A stretch of 26,495 nucleotides of DNA from a virus. This document shows positions 26,243-26,495 of the stretch, piece by piece. Made by a program: the position numbers and the translations under genes. The notes beneath the pieces are model-generated. The model was given only the letters and a program-made list of their open reading frames with translations. It did not search any database and was not told the origin of the DNA. Each line of letters begins with the position of its first letter. The stretch's first letter is position 1. Location: positions 1-26,495 of the IMG/VR virus record IMGVR_UViG_3300028840_005312, one strand, 5' to 3'.

Positions 26243-26495
26243 CTATGGTGCTGTTGCAGCAACTAATTCTGTAAAACTTGCGCCTGTCTTTGTAGCTATC
26301 AAGTTAAGAACAATAAATTCTGCTGTTCTTGTAGGTTTAATGTAGATATCACACCATAATTCGTTTCTATCAATTCTTTCAGGACTATTGTTTCTGTCAT
26401 CACATACGATTAAATATTCAAATATTCCTCTCCTAGCAACTATGTCTTTTAAATAAGGATCAATCATATTAATAATTGCTAATCTTGTAAAACTG
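26243..26495 (-). CDS. second tail sheath paralogue, 3' part
   Basis: The C-terminal 83 residues of a sheath protein lie here; the frame continues past the right edge. FTRLAIINMIDPYLKDIVAR to SFTELVAATAP matches the end of the full sheath at 23562-25355 with few changes, almost all conservative. The phage thus carries at least two sheath-type genes in tandem, separated by the chimera. Confidence 0.88.
   Translation of the reverse strand, partial: SFTRLAIINMIDPYLKDIVARRGIFEYLIVCDDRNNSPERIDRNELWCDIYIKPTRTAEFIVLNLIATKTGASFTELVAATAP

Noticed and set aside
1-26495. CRISPR array
   Set aside because: No set of regularly spaced repeats with unique spacers is present; the repeats found are two- or three-copy only.
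1-26495. Insertion sequence or integrase with attachment site
   Set aside because: No transposase or integrase frame and no terminal repeats with target duplications were seen; the tRNA genes are not duplicated at their 3' ends.

Overview
The window is part of an AT-rich contractile-tailed (myovirus-type) bacteriophage genome related to T4-like phages. The evidence is a T4 gp18-type tail sheath, a gp19-type tail tube, a gp26-type baseplate/chaperone protein, a tape-measure protein and a gp48-type baseplate protein, plus phage tRNA genes and dozens of tightly packed small genes. Clear AAGGAG ribosome binding sites and several TTGACA-type promoters point to a host with ordinary Shine-Dalgarno and sigma70 signals; the host cannot be named from this sequence.

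Layout. (1) Bases 1-1095, minus strand: small genes of unknown function; one starts at base 25 and leaves the window on the left. (2) Bases 1168-2095: a gene-free stretch, richer in GC than its surroundings, with a plus-strand sigma70-like promoter, a 16-bp perfect inverted repeat, an 18-bp palindrome and other hairpins. (3) Bases 2159-16267, minus strand: a long early/accessory operon of about 40 small genes, ended by a clear intrinsic terminator at 2096-2132. It encodes many CxxC zinc-ribbon and small membrane proteins. Recognisable members are a Pth2-type peptidyl-tRNA hydrolase, a DUF4326 protein, a metallophosphoesterase, a SLOG/DUF2493 protein, a protein of the Qng1 (queuosine salvage)/aGPT-pyrophosphorylase group, and tandem tRNA-Ser(GCU) and tRNA-Ser(UGA). 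(4) Bases 16312-16555: a regulatory region with a minus-strand promoter and a helically phased TGACA/TGTCA operator that recurs near 4.1 kb. (5) Bases 16556-18976, plus strand: a short island with a zinc-ribbon protein, a DUF932 protein, tRNA-Trp(CCA) and two unknown genes. (6) Bases 18979-26495, minus strand: the tail structural operon.

The tail genes are transcribed right to left: a sheath paralogue cut by the window edge, a chimeric sheath N-terminus with a serine linker and a new C-terminal domain, the full sheath, a small unknown protein, the tube, a gp26-like protein with a probable programmed -1 frameshift that adds 59 residues, the tape measure, and a gp48-like baseplate protein. T4-late-like TATAAATA boxes precede the sheath and tube genes.

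The strongest unexplained signals are four. First, a short C-terminal peptide, roughly [E/D]-F-[L/I]-x-x-[D/E]-[D/E]-[F/M/V]-x-[I/L/V], ends nine otherwise unrelated early proteins, while a tenth ends in an SSB-like acidic tip (DDEIPF). Second, the same phased operator and promoter core occur at two loci 12 kb apart. Third, the tail chaperone appears to be made by frameshifting in a T4-type tail cluster. Fourth, the sheath genes are tandemly duplicated, with one chimera.
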